From Azophilus sp026709365 (GTDB lineage Bacteria > Pseudomonadota > Gammaproteobacteria > Pseudomonadales > Azotimanducaceae), in NCBI GenBank assembly GCA_965200175.1, contig OZ241345.1, positions 3,410,001 through 3,474,000 of the forward strand: a stretch of 64,000 nucleotides of DNA, given 5' to 3'. A model generated the notes under the pieces. The model made no database searches, was not told the origin of the DNA, and saw only the letters and a program-made list of their open reading frames with translations. The translations under genes were made by a program, and so were the position numbers. Below are positions 43,119-52,056 of the stretch, in pieces. The first letter of the stretch is position 1. Every line of letters begins with the position of its first letter.

Positions 43119-43937
43119 ATGCTAGGCGAATCGCTGCTGCCGCTGCTTGCGGACGACGTCGAAGCGGCGCTTCGGCCCAAACAAAGCGCGGTGCTGGATG
43201 CCTACGCCGACCTGGTACGGCGATGGAACCCGATGTTGAGCCTAGTGGCATCCAAGGATCTGCCGCGCTTCGCCGATCGGCATGTGGTTGATGGCTTGGT
43301 TGCGGCGCAGGTGTTGCGCGAAGCTCAGGGCAGCCGCAGCTGTGACGCCTTGCAGCTGCTGGATCTGGGTTCCGGCGCCGGGCTGCCGGGCGTGCCGTTG
43401 GCGGTGGCGCTGCCGGAGGTTCAGGTGACGCTGGTGGAGCGCAGCGTCCGCAAGGCGCGCTTTCTGCGCTTGGCGCAGCGTGAGCTGGGCTTGGCCAACG
43501 TCTCCGTGCTGTGCGCCGACCTTAGTCAAGTGCCAACGGCGAGCGCGGACGTGGTGACGGCCCGGGCCCTGATGCCGCCGTCCACCTTGTGGAAGCAGGT
43601 GCGCAGGATGCTCAAACCGGGCGGGCTTCTGCTGGCCTTGGATCGAGTCGTTCGCTCGCGCCGCGCCGCGGCTGCGGTGACCGACTCCCCTGCCGACTTT
43701 CCCGGCGGTTCCATCGCTGAGCGCCATTGGGCGAAAATGCCAATGTCCCCTGTTCGCGGGGTAAGATTGCCGCATGAGCCAACTATTGCGCCCGCCGACC
43801 GCCTTCCCGCCGGCCTGAGGCATCGCCCCGTTGGGCTTTCGGCCTGGCATGGGCTGCTGGTGGTGACCAAGGATGACCCGGATCATAGCGGTGGCAAATC
43901 GGAAGGGCGGCGTCGGCAAGACCACGACGAGCGTTAA
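43119..43937 (+). CDS. rsmG: 16S rRNA (guanine527-N7)-methyltransferase
   Basis: 272 residues from the ATG at 43119; an upstream start would add five residues. It methylates G527 of 16S rRNA with SAM. Motif I is LLDLGSGAGLPGVPLAVALP, and SVRKARFLRLAQRELGLANV, VVTARALMPPSTLW and LKPGGLLLALD match the family. The conserved fold ends at about WHGLLVVTK; a further 20 or so residues make the gene overlap parA by 65 bases, unusual for this pair. Its upstream end was displaced from mnmG by the IS and ParA cassette, so it may depend on a new promoter. Confidence 0.93.
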   Translation: MLGESLLPLLADDVEAALRPKQSAVLDAYADLVRRWNPMLSLVASKDLPRFADRHVVDGLVAAQVLREAQGSRSCDALQLLDLGSGAGLPGVPLAVALPEVQVTLVERSVRKARFLRLAQRELGLANVSVLCADLSQVPTASADVVTARALMPPSTLWKQVRRMLKPGGLLLALDRVVRSRRAAAAVTDSPADFPGGSIAERHWAKMPMSPVRGVRLPHEPTIAPADRLPAGLRHRPVGLSAWHGLLVVTKDDPDHSGGKSEGRRRQDHDER

Positions 43938-44643
43938 CCTGAGCGCCTCCTTGAGCCTGTCCGGCCACAAGACCCTGTTGCTTGATCTCGACCCGCAAGG
44001 CAACGCCACCACCGGTTCCGGGGTGGACAAGACCGGTTTGGCGACCTCCATGCACGACTGGCTGATGGAGGATGCCGCCCTTGAGGAGGTCCGCAAGCCC
44101 TGTCCGGGCGGCTTCGACCTGGTGCCGTGCAACAGCGACTTGACGGCCGCCGAAGTGGCCTTGCTGGCAGTGGATGGCCGGGAGGCCCGGCTTCGCCGCC
44201 GCTTGGCCGCCGCACCGGCCGTGCAGCGCTACAGTTATCTCCTCATGGACTGCCCGCCAAGCCTCAACATCCTCACCTTGAACGCCTTGGTGGCCGCCGA
44301 CAGCGTGCTGATTCCGATTCAGTGCGAGTACTACGCCCTGGAGGGGCTGACGGAGCAGCTGGACACCATCAGCCAGATCCGCCGCCGGGCCAATCCGCAC
44401 CTCACCGTGCAGGGGCTGCTGCGAACCATGTATGATCCGCGCAACGGCCTGACCCGCGACGTCTCACGGCAATTGTTCGCACACTTCGGCAACAAGGTGT
44501 TCCGCACGGTGATTCCCCGCAACGTCCGCTTGGCGGAGGCGCCCAGCCACGGCTTGCCGGCCATCCTTTACGACCGTCATTCCCGGGGCGCCATCGCCTA
44601 CATGGCCTTGGCCGCGGAATTGATCAAGGCTGAGGAAGCCTGA
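43873..44643 (+). CDS. parA: Chromosome partitioning ATPase ParA
   Basis: 256 residues. Walker A is ANRKGGVGKTTTSVNLSASL, Walker A' LLLDLDPQGNATTGSG, Walker B YLLMDCPPSLNILTLNAL. It matches chromosomal ParA/Soj next to parB, involved in origin segregation. The start lies inside the 3' end of rsmG, with AAGG just before the ATG. parB follows five bases after the stop. Confidence 0.97.
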   Translation: MTRIIAVANRKGGVGKTTTSVNLSASLSLSGHKTLLLDLDPQGNATTGSGVDKTGLATSMHDWLMEDAALEEVRKPCPGGFDLVPCNSDLTAAEVALLAVDGREARLRRRLAAAPAVQRYSYLLMDCPPSLNILTLNALVAADSVLIPIQCEYYALEGLTEQLDTISQIRRRANPHLTVQGLLRTMYDPRNGLTRDVSRQLFAHFGNKVFRTVIPRNVRLAEAPSHGLPAILYDRHSRGAIAYMALAAELIKAEEA

Positions 44644-44648
44644 CGGGC

Positions 44649-45521
44649 ATGGCCAGAAAGCCCTTGGGGCGCGGTCTCGAAGCGCTTTTGAGCCCCGGCG
44701 GCGGCTTGGATACGGAGCCTTCGGCAGCTGCTCCCATCGCCATTCGCAACATTCACCGCAGCCGCTACCAGCCACGCCGGCACTTCGACGACGACGCCCT
44801 CGCTGAACTGAGCCGGTCAATCGGCGCCCACGGCCTGATGCAGCCGGTGGTCCTGCGTTCCAGGCCCCAAGGCGGCTACGAGTTGGTGGCCGGCGAACGG
44901 CGCTTGCGGGCGGCGGGCTTGGCCGGCCTGGAAGCGGTGCCCGCCATCGTCCGAGAGGTTACCGATGAGCAGGCCGCGGCCATGGCGCTCATCGAGAACG
45001 TGCAGCGCGAGGACTTAAAGCCGCTTGAGGAGGCCGAGGCGCTGCGTCGCCTGCGCGATGAGTTCGGATTGACCCAGCAGGCGGTTGCCGATGCCGTGGG
45101 CAAGTCCCGCGAGGCGGTGGCCAATCTGCTGCGGCTGCTCAATCTCGACCCGGCGGTGCGCGAACTGCTCGACGGGGGCGCCTTGGAGATGGGCCACGCC
45201 CGCGCCCTGCTGCCCTTGCCCGCCGCCAAACAGATTGCCGCTGCCCAACGGACGGTGCGGGAAAAGCTAAACGTGCGCCAAACGGAGGCCCTGGTGCGAC
45301 GCCTGCTCGCTCCTGACGCGCCAACCAAAAAGTCGGCTGCGCCCCAGGATTCAGACACGCTGGCGCTGGAGCGGCAGGTCACGGAACGGCTTGGCGCGCC
45401 GGTCTCGATTGCCCACGACGCCAAGGGCGCAGGCCGAGTGACCATTCGCTACGCCTCGCTCGACGAACTCGACGGCATACTCAGCCACCTGCTGCCCGAC
45501 CAAGGCCATGCACTTGACTGA
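44649..45521 (+). CDS. parB: Chromosome partitioning protein ParB
   Basis: 290 residues. The N terminus is KPLGRGLEALLSPGGG, followed by the CTPase/parS-loading domain (SRYQPRRHFDDDALAELSRS, VAGERRLRAAGLAGLEAVPA, MALIENVQREDLKPLEEAEA) and a helix-turn-helix (LTQQAVADAVGKSREAVANL). The C-terminal dimerisation domain is at the end. I did not find a clear parS site. The last 14 bases overlap the restriction-modification gene; the atp operon that usually follows lies 5 kb further on. Confidence 0.96.
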   Translation: MARKPLGRGLEALLSPGGGLDTEPSAAAPIAIRNIHRSRYQPRRHFDDDALAELSRSIGAHGLMQPVVLRSRPQGGYELVAGERRLRAAGLAGLEAVPAIVREVTDEQAAAMALIENVQREDLKPLEEAEALRRLRDEFGLTQQAVADAVGKSREAVANLLRLLNLDPAVRELLDGGALEMGHARALLPLPAAKQIAAAQRTVREKLNVRQTEALVRRLLAPDAPTKKSAAPQDSDTLALERQVTERLGAPVSIAHDAKGAGRVTIRYASLDELDGILSHLLPDQGHALD

Positions 45522-48500
45522 ACAGTGGTCCATCCAATCGTCGCTTGAGCGCTTTGCGGCAGCGGTTGCCGAAAAGACGGCGCAAGTCTCCCCCGGACAG
45601 CCGGAGGATCAGTTGCGCGCCCCTTTTGAGAACTTCGTCAATGAGGCGGCCCAAGCCTTGGGCTGGCACGTGGTGCTGACCGGCGAAGCGCCGCTGCCGG
45701 ACCATCTCGGACGACCCGATTACGCCGCCCACAAGGACGGCCTCCTAGCCGGGCACATCGAACTGAAGGCGCCCGGCACCGGGGCCTCCAGCCGCCGCTT
45801 CCGCCGCCGCGACCGCCAGCAGTTTCGGCGCTTCTCCGCCATTCCCAACCTGCTGTACACCGATGGCGTTGAATGGGCCCTGTATCGATCCGGGGAGCGG
45901 GCCGGGGCGATCGCCCGCTTCGACGCTGAGAGCGGCGCGACCGATTCCCAGGCCGCAGCCAAGGGCGCCGCAGCGGTGCTAGCGCTGTTGCGCGACTTCC
46001 TGCTTTGGCAGCCCGCAGCACCGCTGGATGCCAGGGGCCGCTTCGACCTGCGCGCCTTCGCCAAGCTGCTGGCGCCGCTGTGCCGCCTGCTGCGGGATCA
46101 GGTGATCGACGCACTGGCGGACGAGACCTCCCTGCTGCACGGCTTGGCCGGAGATTGGCGCAAGTTTCTGATGCCGGAGGCATCGAGCGCCGAATTCGCC
46201 GATGCCTACGCCCAAACCGCCACCTTCGCGCTGCTGCTCGGCCGCAGCGAGGGTGCGGATCCGCTCACGCCGGACAGCGCCCGCGCCCAGCTCGCCCATG
46301 AGCATGGCCTGCTCTCCCAAGCGCTGCAGGTGCTCACCGACCCCAAGCAGTCACGCGACGTGGGGGCGGCGCTGGCGCTGCTGCAGCGGGTCATCGGCGT
46401 GGCACCGGTGGGGGCTTTTGCCACGTCCATCGACCCTTGGCTTTACTTCTACGAGGACTTTCTCGCCATCTACGACCCAAAGCTGCGCCAGGATGCCGGC
46501 GTGTACTACACCCCGGTGCCCGTCGTTCGCGCCCAGGTTCGTCTGATCGAAGACCTGTTGGTGGGCCGGTTGGGCAAGACGCTGGGCTTCGCCGACAAGG
46601 ATGTGGTGACGTTGGATCCGGCCGTCGGCACCGGCACCTATCTCCTGGGGGTGATCGACCGGACCATGGCCACCGCTGAAGCCGCCTACGGCCAAGGTGC
46701 GCTGACGAGCCAAGCGGACCAGTTGTTCGGCGGCGTTTACGGCTTCGAGTTGATGGTCGGCCCCTTTGCCATTGCGGAACTGCGCATCAGCCGTGCCCTG
46801 CGCGACTGGGGTGCGGCCACCGCCAACGGCGGCGCCCGGGTCTTCCTGGCCGACGCGTTGGAAAGCCCCCATGCCACGCCCGCTCAGCAAAGCGCCTTCC
46901 TGCGAGAGATCTCCGAGCAGCGGGCGCAGGCCACCAAGGTCAAGAACGATGTGCCGGTTTTGGTCTGCGTGGGCAACCCGCCCTACGACCGGCATGCCGC
47001 AGCCACTAACGCCAACCGGGCGCAAACCGGCGGCTGGGTGCGCTACGGCGATGATGGGGAGGGGACACCGCCCATTCTCAGCGACTTCATCGAACCCGCC
47101 CGGCAGGCGGGCCAGGGCGGGCGCTTGAAGAATCTCTACAACCTCTATGTCTATTTCTGGCGCTGGGCGCTGTGGAAGGTGTTTGAGCAGCAACAGCCGG
47201 CTGGCCCCGGCGTGGTCAGCTTCATCACCGCCTCAAGCTACTTGGACGGTGACGCATTCTGTGGCATGCGCGAGCACATGCGCAGGTTGTGCGATGATAT
47301 CTGGATACTCGACCTAGGCGGCGAGGCGCGGGGGGCGCGCAAGACCGACAACCTGTTCGCCATCCAAACGCCGGTCGCCGTCGCCGTGGCGTTTCGGGCC
47401 GGCCCGCCGCAGCCTGACCGGTGCGCGAAGGTCCGCTACGCTCGAATTGACGGCTCGCGGCAGGAAAAGCTCGCGCAGTTGGATGCGATTGACGGCTTTG
47501 CCGCAATCCGCTGGCGGGATTGCCCCAAGCAGTGGCAGGCGCCGTTCCGCCCGCCGGTGACCGGGGCCTACGCTCGCTGGCCGCTGCTGTGCGATCTGAT
47601 GCCGTGGCAGCACTCCGGCGTGCAACTCAAGCGAACCTGGCCAATCGCGCCGCAACAGGAGACGCTGGAGCGGCGTTGGCAGGCCCTGCTGCGCTCGCCG
47701 GACCGGGCAGGCGCATTCCGGGAAACCAGCGACCGTTCCATATACCGGCGCTACCGGCTGGCGCTGACCGAGGGCGCCGATTCCAAGTCGATTGCGGAAC
47801 TGCCGCCGGACGCCCGCCCACCGGGCATCCAACGCTACGCCTATCGCGCCTTCGATCGCCAGTGGATCATCGCCGATGCGCGCCTGATGTCCCGGCCGCG
47901 GCCCGCACTGTGGCGGGCGCATAGCGAAGAGCAACTGTACTTCACAAGCTTGCTGAAGGGCCCCTTGGGTCACGGCCCCGCCTTGGCGGCTTGCTCTGAA
48001 ATCCCCGACCTGCATCACTTTTCGGGCCGAGGCGCCAAGGACGTGATTCCCTTGTTCCGCGACGCCAAGGCCAAGGAGCCCAATCTGGTGCGGGGCCTGC
48101 TGCCCCGCTTGGCGCACGAATTCAAACGGCCCGTTCGCGCCCGGGAATTCGCCGCCTACCTGTACGGCCTGATGGCGCATCCGGCCTACACGGCAGCGTT
48201 TTTCGAGGAGTTGGGCGCCGACGGCCCCCGCGTGCCCATCACCAAGGATGCGGCCCTCTTCGCCGAAGTGGCTGACATCGGCACCCGATTGCTCAACCTG
48301 CACACCTTTGGCGAGCGCTACGCGCCAAAGGACGACCCCTTCATTTTCAACCGGCTCAATCGGGCCAACGGCATCGTCAGAAACACGGTGACCATTCAAA
48401 GCCGCGACGACGGCTATCCGCAGGACTTCGAGTACGATGCCGCCAACCAAGCGCTCCGCGTTGGGGCGGGCGAGCTCAGGCCAGTGCCAAGAGAGGTGTT

Positions 48501-48825
48501 TGAGTTCGAGGTGTCCGGCCTCAAGGTGCTGCCATCCTGGCTGAAGCATCGCCTCGGCAGGGGCGCGGGACGCAAGTCGTCGCCGCTGGATGAAATCCGC
48601 CAGGAACGCTGGAATGCGCACGTCAACGTCGAACTGATCGAGCTGATCTGGGTGCTGGAGGCCACGTTGGCCTGCCAGGCGGATCAGGCCCGCCTGCTCG
48701 AAGCTGCAACCAAGGGCGCTTGCTTTGCTGACTCGGACTTCCCGCCCGCACCCCGTCACGCCCGGTTGCCCCGGGATGAGGGGCTTGGCGTCCGCGACCA
48801 AGCGGACGCCTTCTCCGACGCCTAG
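45508..48825 (+). CDS. Type ISP/IIG-like single-chain restriction-modification enzyme
   Basis: 1105 residues. The N-terminal part resembles a PD-(D/E)XK nuclease: LGRPDYAAHKDG followed by GHIELKAPG. The centre is an N6-adenine methyltransferase: motif I VVTLDPAVGTGTYLLGVID and motif IV VCVGNPPYDRH. The C-terminal third (IQRYAYRAFDRQWIIADARL, HHFSGRGAKDVIPLF) resembles the specificity region of Type ISP enzymes. The helicase/translocase of true Type ISP enzymes is not visible, so it may be a stand-alone Type IIG-like enzyme or a DNA methylase of a larger defence system. It overlaps parB by 14 bases and was probably inserted between parB and atpI. Confidence 0.85.
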   Translation: MHLTEQWSIQSSLERFAAAVAEKTAQVSPGQPEDQLRAPFENFVNEAAQALGWHVVLTGEAPLPDHLGRPDYAAHKDGLLAGHIELKAPGTGASSRRFRRRDRQQFRRFSAIPNLLYTDGVEWALYRSGERAGAIARFDAESGATDSQAAAKGAAAVLALLRDFLLWQPAAPLDARGRFDLRAFAKLLAPLCRLLRDQVIDALADETSLLHGLAGDWRKFLMPEASSAEFADAYAQTATFALLLGRSEGADPLTPDSARAQLAHEHGLLSQALQVLTDPKQSRDVGAALALLQRVIGVAPVGAFATSIDPWLYFYEDFLAIYDPKLRQDAGVYYTPVPVVRAQVRLIEDLLVGRLGKTLGFADKDVVTLDPAVGTGTYLLGVIDRTMATAEAAYGQGALTSQADQLFGGVYGFELMVGPFAIAELRISRALRDWGAATANGGARVFLADALESPHATPAQQSAFLREISEQRAQATKVKNDVPVLVCVGNPPYDRHAAATNANRAQTGGWVRYGDDGEGTPPILSDFIEPARQAGQGGRLKNLYNLYVYFWRWALWKVFEQQQPAGPGVVSFITASSYLDGDAFCGMREHMRRLCDDIWILDLGGEARGARKTDNLFAIQTPVAVAVAFRAGPPQPDRCAKVRYARIDGSRQEKLAQLDAIDGFAAIRWRDCPKQWQAPFRPPVTGAYARWPLLCDLMPWQHSGVQLKRTWPIAPQQETLERRWQALLRSPDRAGAFRETSDRSIYRRYRLALTEGADSKSIAELPPDARPPGIQRYAYRAFDRQWIIADARLMSRPRPALWRAHSEEQLYFTSLLKGPLGHGPALAACSEIPDLHHFSGRGAKDVIPLFRDAKAKEPNLVRGLLPRLAHEFKRPVRAREFAAYLYGLMAHPAYTAAFFEELGADGPRVPITKDAALFAEVADIGTRLLNLHTFGERYAPKDDPFIFNRLNRANGIVRNTVTIQSRDDGYPQDFEYDAANQALRVGAGELRPVPREVFEFEVSGLKVLPSWLKHRLGRGAGRKSSPLDEIRQERWNAHVNVELIELIWVLEATLACQADQARLLEAATKGACFADSDFPPAPRHARLPRDEGLGVRDQADAFSDA

Positions 48826-48951
48826 TCAGCTTCGAACGGGCATTGGAGGCACAGGCAAAGTGGCCGCATCGGACATGATCAAGCGAATTGCGGACGAGCG
48901 CAGGATGGCCTCAAGCCGATGGCAGGAACCCGGCCGAAGCCGGCAAAGACC

Positions 48952-49266
48952 ATGAACCGGGCGCCGCGCGGCAACTGGCTGGCTCTGGCCGCCATTCTTT
49001 TCGGGGGTCTCCTGATCGGTCCGTTGAACGCGGCCTTTGCCGTGGACCACAGTGGCCATCAGGGGCACGGGGCCGCGGTCGAACCCATCCCGGAGCACTG
49101 CCTGTTCTGCGTTGACGGCGTGGCCCCGTCCCTGTCGCTCGATCCGCCTGAATTCGTGCCAAATGAGGCTGGAGCAGTCCAGCAACCGGCGCCTTGCGCG
49201 CCGCCCGCGCCTTTCCTCCGTCCAAAGCCAGCGTCCGCAAGGGGGCCACCCCGCGTTCTCCTGTAA
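48952..49266 (+). CDS. Small secreted His/Cys protein, DUF2946-like
   Basis: 104 residues from the ATG at 48952; the longer frame adds 11 residues. A signal peptide (WLALAAILFGGLLIGPLNAAF) is followed by VDHSGHQGHG and EHCLFCVDG, a histidine-rich stretch and a CxxC pair as in DUF2946 proteins, which often lie next to copper genes. The rest is proline-rich. It is 45 bases upstream of the outer-membrane-like gene, so the two may form an operon. Metal binding is inferred from the residues. Confidence 0.6.
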   Translation: MNRAPRGNWLALAAILFGGLLIGPLNAAFAVDHSGHQGHGAAVEPIPEHCLFCVDGVAPSLSLDPPEFVPNEAGAVQQPAPCAPPAPFLRPKPASARGPPRVLL

Positions 49267-49311
49267 TCGTTCCCGACGTTCGACCTAGAGACCACTTACA
49301 GGAGCTGGAAA

Positions 49312-50304
49312 GTGAAGAGACTCCCGTGCGCGGCGTTGGCCGCGCTTTTGCTGTTGCCCATGCATGGCGCAGCGGATGCTGGCCGTGCGGACGACCACGC
49401 CCCGATCGGCGTCATGGCCGACCACCGACACGACAAAGGGGAATGGATGTTCTCCTACCGCGCCATGCTGATGACCATGGCCGGCAACCGCGACGGCACC
49501 CAGGGCCTCGCGCCCGATCAGTTGCTGCGCAGCGGCAGCGGCGCCTACCGCGTCGCCCCCCTGGAGATGACGATGACCATGCACATGCTGGGGGTCATGC
49601 ATGCGCCCTCGGACTCGATCACGCTGATGGCCATGGCACCCTACTACTCCTCCGTGAGCATGGACCATGCCACCGCCATGGGCGGGCAGTTCGAGACCGC
49701 CGCGGACGGCCTTGGCGACCTCGGGTTCTCGGCGCTGTTGCCCTTGGCAGGCAACGGCACCGCGAGCTTGGGCATCGTCGCCCCCACCGGCCGGACAAGC
49801 CACCGCGACCTCACGCCGATGGGCGAGTCGGTGCTGCCCTATCCGATGCAAATCGGTTCCGGCTCCTGGTCGGCCACCGGCTCGCTCACTTGGAATCGGC
49901 AGCGCGCCGGCGGCTCGTTCGGCGCCCAGATTCGCGGACTGGTGCGGTTGGACGACAACAAGCACGGCTACCGTCGGGAAGACCGCGCTGAGGCCACGGC
50001 TTGGGGCGCCTGGGCGCCGCGGCCCGAGCTCTCGTTGTCCCTGCGCGCCAAGTACAGTGCCTGGAGCGACATACGCGGCGCCGATCCTCGATTCGCCCGC
50101 GCGCTGGCAGGCAATCTGGCGCCAACGGTGGACCCGCAACTGCGCGGCGGCCAACGCCTCGAAGCTATCGTCGGCCTGAACCTCCTGCTGGGCAGGCACC
50201 GCCTAGGCGCGGAGGCGTCGCTGCCGCTGCACCAAGACCTGGACGGACCGCAGCTTGAAACCGATCACATGCTGACCTTCGGCTGGCAGTACGCACTTGA
50301 GTGA
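49312..50304 (+). CDS. Met/His-rich secreted protein, predicted outer-membrane beta-barrel
   Basis: 330 residues. A signal peptide (RLPCAALAALLLLPMHGAAD) is followed by DDHAPIGVMADHRHDKGEWM, rich in histidine and methionine (MLMTMAG, MTMTMHMLGVMH). The later part alternates in beta-strand style (SLGIVAPTG, GAQIRGLVRLDD, LSLSLRAKYS) and ends in a terminal strand LTFGWQYALE, as expected for an outer-membrane barrel. It resembles transporter-like proteins found beside copper genes. Substrate not known. AGGAG lies before the ATG. Confidence 0.65.
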   Translation: MKRLPCAALAALLLLPMHGAADAGRADDHAPIGVMADHRHDKGEWMFSYRAMLMTMAGNRDGTQGLAPDQLLRSGSGAYRVAPLEMTMTMHMLGVMHAPSDSITLMAMAPYYSSVSMDHATAMGGQFETAADGLGDLGFSALLPLAGNGTASLGIVAPTGRTSHRDLTPMGESVLPYPMQIGSGSWSATGSLTWNRQRAGGSFGAQIRGLVRLDDNKHGYRREDRAEATAWGAWAPRPELSLSLRAKYSAWSDIRGADPRFARALAGNLAPTVDPQLRGGQRLEAIVGLNLLLGRHRLGAEASLPLHQDLDGPQLETDHMLTFGWQYALE

Positions 50305-50423
50305 GCGGCTTTGGGCGGATCGCCTGCGGGCGCCCTCAAGAGGCTGCGCCGAGCGGCAATGGATTGACGGCACGGTCTGTGCGGGCTCAAAAAATACCGG
50401 AATCCGACCTAAGCAGCGAGCGC

Positions 50424-50471
50424 GGAGCTTCGCGGCAGAGAAACTCCGGCGAACCGAAGGTTCGCCGCGAC
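50424..50471. repeat. Palindromic repeat copy B
   Basis: Imperfect hairpin ggagcttcgcggcagagaaactcc, then the perfect palindrome gcgaacc-gaa-ggttcgc (50449-50465) and ccgcgacc. The right part is repeated exactly 100 bp downstream in copy C. Confidence 0.75.
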
Positions 50472-50524
50472 CCTCAAGCTGCCGGGACTTCAAAACTGGC
50501 ACCCCTCGCGGTGCAACGGGAGCG

Positions 50525-50571
50525 GAGTTTCGCGCTAGCGAAACTCGAACGAACCGAAGGTTCGCCGCGAC
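50525..50571. repeat. Palindromic repeat copy C
   Basis: Perfect hairpin gagtttcgc-gcta-gcgaaactc (50525-50546), then cgaacc-gaa-ggttcg (50550-50564) and ccgcgacc. It is the cleanest copy of the two-hairpin family. It lies about 50 bases upstream of the atp promoter. Confidence 0.85.
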
Positions 50572-50621
50572 CGTCAGGCCGCGCAGTCCTTGCGAAACGC
50601 GGACTTTTTGCAAAATCGCTG

Positions 50622-50650
50622 TTGAATGCGCCAAACCGCCTCTCTATAAT
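50622..50650 (+). promoter_or_regulatory. Sigma-70 promoter of the atp operon
   Basis: TTGAAT (50622-50627), 17-base spacer, TATAAT (50645-50650). Predicted transcription start near 50657, about 23 bases before the TTG start of atpI. It is the best promoter match in the window. Confidence 0.75.
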
Positions 50651-50679
50651 CCGCGCCGCTTTCACGGGACCCGCCTGAC

Positions 50680-51084
50680 TTGGCTTTCGATTGGTCCGGC
50701 GCGTCGCTTGGGCGAGGCGCCGGAAACATCAGTCTGGTTTGCGCAATTTCGGTCATGCAGATTGTCATGGCCGCAATGGCTGTTTGCCTGTTTGCGCTGC
50801 TCGGAGCCGAACAGGCCGCGGCGGCGGCTTGGGGCGGTGCGGTGAGCGTGGTGCCGACTGCGCTGTTCGCATGGAAGGCCGATCGGGAGCGCAGGGCAGG
50901 CCGGGTTTTGGCCTACGGTCTGGCGCGGACACTGGCCACCTTGGGCTTGATGGCGGTGGCGTTGGCTTGGGCCAAGCCCGCGCCGCTCGGGTTTCTCGCC
51001 ACGCTGGGCTGGGTGCATCTCGCCTACATCGCGGTGCCCTTGGGGCAGTCGCTGGTCCGGCAGCGGCGCTCACGAAGCCGCTAG
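50680..51084 (+). CDS. atpI: ATP synthase subunit I
   Basis: 134 residues from a TTG start. Small membrane protein that helps assemble the c-ring. Four hydrophobic segments are visible (VCAISVMQIVMAAMAVCLFA, AWGGAVSVVPTALFAW, RTLATLGLMAVALAWA, WVHLAYIAVPLG). GGAVSVVPTALFAWKA matches the family. First gene of the complete atpIBEFHAGDC operon, behind a strong promoter. An ATG at 50755 is a less likely start. Confidence 0.9.
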   Translation: MAFDWSGASLGRGAGNISLVCAISVMQIVMAAMAVCLFALLGAEQAAAAAWGGAVSVVPTALFAWKADRERRAGRVLAYGLARTLATLGLMAVALAWAKPAPLGFLATLGWVHLAYIAVPLGQSLVRQRRSRSR

Positions 51085-51169
51085 CAGCGGCCCCGCCAAG
51101 GCGGCAAGGCAAGCCAAGGCGCTTGCATGGCAATGGACATCTGAAGACAAGGACGTTTTTCGCTCAGCT

Positions 51170-52021
51170 ATGGCATCCGCAGACCATCCAACCAGTGCCG
51201 AGTACATCAAGCACCACCTGACCAACTTGACCTACGGCCAGCATCCGGACGGCAGTTGGGGATTCGCCCACTCCGCGGAGCAGGCGGCCGAGATGGGCTT
51301 CATGTCCATCCACGTCGATTCGATGGCCTGGTCAATCGGCCTGGGCCTGGTCTTCCTGGCCGTCTTCCGCCGCGCCGCCAGCCGCGCCACCGCCGGGGTG
51401 CCGGGCGGCCTGCAGAACTTCGTCGAAGTCATCGTCGAGTTCATTGACGACACCACCGCAAGCATCTTCAACCACAAGAACGACCTCATTGCGCCTTTGG
51501 CGTTGACCATCTTCGTGTGGGTGTTCCTCATGAACCTGATGGACTTGGTGCCCGTCGATTGGGTGCCGGAACTGGCCAAGCTCGTGGGCATCGAGTATAT
51601 GAAGATCGTGCCGAGCACCGATCCCAACATCACCATGGCAATGGCCCTGTCCGTGTTCGCGCTCATCATCTACTACAGCATCAAGTGTAAGGGCGTCGGC
51701 GGTTTCCTCGCCGAGTTGTCATTGCACCCCTTCCCGTCCAAGCTGATGATTCCGATCAACTTCGTGCTGGAGTTCGTGACGCTCATCGCCAAGCCGCTGT
51801 CCTTGGGGCTGCGCCTGTTCGGCAACTTGTACGCCGGCGAGATGATCTTCATCCTCATCGCGCTCATGTTTTCGTCGGGCATGCTCATCGCCATGGCGGG
51901 CGGCGTGCTCCACTTCGCCTGGGCGGCGTTCCACCTGATGGTCATCACCCTGCAGGCGTTCATCTTCGCGGTGCTGACCGTCGTTTACCTGGCTCAAGCC
52001 CACGATACGGAAGAGCATTGA
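51170..52021 (+). CDS. atpB: F-type ATP synthase subunit a
   Basis: 283 residues, integral membrane protein forming the proton half-channels next to the c-ring. The essential arginine is in LGLRLFGNLYAGEM, and the segments FVWVFLMNLMDLVPVDWVP and FHLMVITLQAFIFAVLTVVY are typical. Length matches E. coli (271). It follows atpI by 85 bases and precedes atpE by 35. Confidence 0.97.
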   Translation: MASADHPTSAEYIKHHLTNLTYGQHPDGSWGFAHSAEQAAEMGFMSIHVDSMAWSIGLGLVFLAVFRRAASRATAGVPGGLQNFVEVIVEFIDDTTASIFNHKNDLIAPLALTIFVWVFLMNLMDLVPVDWVPELAKLVGIEYMKIVPSTDPNITMAMALSVFALIIYYSIKCKGVGGFLAELSLHPFPSKLMIPINFVLEFVTLIAKPLSLGLRLFGNLYAGEMIFILIALMFSSGMLIAMAGGVLHFAWAAFHLMVITLQAFIFAVLTVVYLAQAHDTEEH

Positions 52022-52056
52022 TTCGCTTCAACCAACCCTCATAAACCGGAGAAACC

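Noticed and set aside
43873..45521. parS site near parAB
   Set aside because: Looked for a TGTTTCACGTGAAACA-like palindrome and found none convincing in the window.
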